Source of the DNA: CAYWMP01 sp964459445
Lineage (GTDB): Bacteria > Desulfobacterota > DSM-4660 > Desulfatiglandales > HGW-15
DNA length: 31,981 nucleotides
Assembly: GCA_964459445.1 (NCBI GenBank)
Contig: CAYWMP010000052.1
Span: 1-31,981, forward strand
Reading direction: 5' to 3'
The notes under the pieces were generated by a model. That model worked only from the letters and a program-made list of their open reading frames with translations. It ran no database searches and was not told the DNA's origin. Within the stretch, counting starts at the first letter, position 1; the number at the start of each line of letters is the position of its first letter. Both the position numbers and the translations under genes were made by a program. Shown here one piece after another: positions 31,708-31,981 of this stretch.

Positions 31708-31851
31708 GGAGACCTTATCAAAACGCCCCCCTTTGCCCAATCTCTGCTTCAGACTCGAATTTTAATCCTCAAAATACTTCGAGTATTCCTGTGGTTAAAA
31801 TCCTCGTCGACCTTGAATTTGGCCAAAATTGAGCATTTTGTAAAGGTCTCC
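31708..31851. mobile_element. 144-bp MITE-like element, copy 2 (in the leader of the beta-oxidation gene)
   Basis: The same length and inner sequence as the hicA insertion at 1644-1787, but with different outer ends: GGAGACCTTATCAAAACGCC on the left, and GGAGACCTTTACAAAATGCT read inward from the right. It also contains the palindrome AATACTTCGAGTATT, with a changed centre. The right-end repeat lies 30 bases from a probable promoter -10 box and the left end is 37 bases from the start codon, so the element is transcribed in the gene's 5' leader, where it could fold into a long hairpin. The minus strand carries the same 29-codon frame as copy 1. Confidence 0.75.
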
Positions 31852-31880
31852 AATAGGGATCTTGACCAAGTTGTGCTGCT

Positions 31881-31910
31881 TTTGTATTCTGTATACAAGG
31901 CCTTTGTCAA
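31881..31910 (-). promoter_or_regulatory. Promoter with overlapping palindromic operator for the beta-oxidation gene
   Basis: On the minus strand, TTGACA (31910-31905) and TACAAA (31886-31881) are spaced by 18 bases. Overlapping the -10 box is the inverted repeat TTGTATTCTGTATACAA (31882-31898), with half-sites TTGTAT/ATACAA. Such sites are typical of GntR- or TetR-type repressors of acyl-CoA metabolism. The regulator gene is not in the window. Confidence 0.5.
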
Positions 31911-31981
31911 GGGCAAGACAGCGGCTTGGTGGAAACCAAAGTCCACAGAAGACTTTCCCTATTTCATCAGGGTTTGAACAT

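Noticed and set aside
31749..31946. 65-codon minus-strand ORF across the second repeat element
   Set aside because: It overlaps the likely promoter and is half repeat sequence, and no ribosome-binding site was seen. Kept only as an observation about the frame inside the repeat.
1..31981. CRISPR array, tRNA or rRNA genes
   Set aside because: No regularly spaced short repeats and no rRNA-like or cloverleaf sequences were recognised on reading. A dedicated tRNA and CRISPR scan was not possible here.

Overview
The window looks like chromosomal DNA of an anaerobic bacterium of the Desulfobacterota / deltaproteobacterial type. This is inferred from the gene mix: a dehydrogenase-first 3-hydroxyacyl-CoA dehydrogenase/enoyl-CoA hydratase fusion, an old-yellow-enzyme relic, a PAS hybrid histidine kinase, many toxin-antitoxin and restriction genes, and abundant small intergenic repeats. 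No rRNA, tRNA or CRISPR array was recognised.

Region 1 (1-7.7 kb) is an accessory, repeat-rich zone. It opens with a class-III aminotransferase gene reduced to its two ends. Two nearly identical hicB antitoxin genes (1.1-1.5 and 7.2-7.6 kb, same orientation) bracket it, and both partner hicA toxin genes are broken: one by a 144-bp inverted-repeat element, the other by truncation. Between them lie co-oriented single-gene units: a VOC protein, a TauE/SafE exporter, a HEPN-like protein, a GIY-YIG protein, two zinc-ribbon-like proteins and a small hypothetical protein. They are separated by hairpins and by a duplicated 123-bp intergenic repeat. The layout resembles a decayed cassette array, although no integrase or canonical attC site is visible.

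Region 2 (7.7-16.9 kb) is mostly ordinary: a metallo-beta-lactamase-fold hydrolase, a divergent AAA-type ATPase with a 27-bp palindrome upstream, a tRNA-binding-domain protein, a SIMPL protein, a homocysteine S-methyltransferase-like protein, a transglutaminase-like protein, a hybrid histidine kinase, a DUF574-type methyltransferase and an alpha/beta hydrolase.

Region 3 (17.0-28.0 kb) is a defence island in partial decay. It starts with an internally deleted old-yellow-enzyme gene. Two 42-bp direct repeats then bracket a C-terminal fragment resembling the end of a BREX-type/DUF6079 ATPase, an intact AlbA_2-type regulator and most of an N-terminal stub of an SbcD-like nuclease. An intact type I restriction-modification system (hsdR-hsdM-hsdS) follows, continuing without a break into a HEPN-like protein, a 326-residue protein with an antitoxin-like tail and a PIN-domain toxin. 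Two tiny ORFs sit in the junctions of this run. A truncated IS110-family transposase ends the island.

Region 4 (28.0-32 kb) holds a Cys/Met-metabolism PLP enzyme and the bifunctional beta-oxidation enzyme. The latter's 5' leader contains a second copy of the 144-bp element found in hicA, just downstream of a promoter with an overlapping palindrome.

The best candidate for an undescribed system is the 19.8-27.5 kb operon, in which a restriction system is physically and perhaps translationally chained to a HEPN-like protein and an unusual antitoxin/PIN pair. The dispersed 144-bp element and the 123-bp repeat with compensating hairpin changes are the most interesting non-coding signals.
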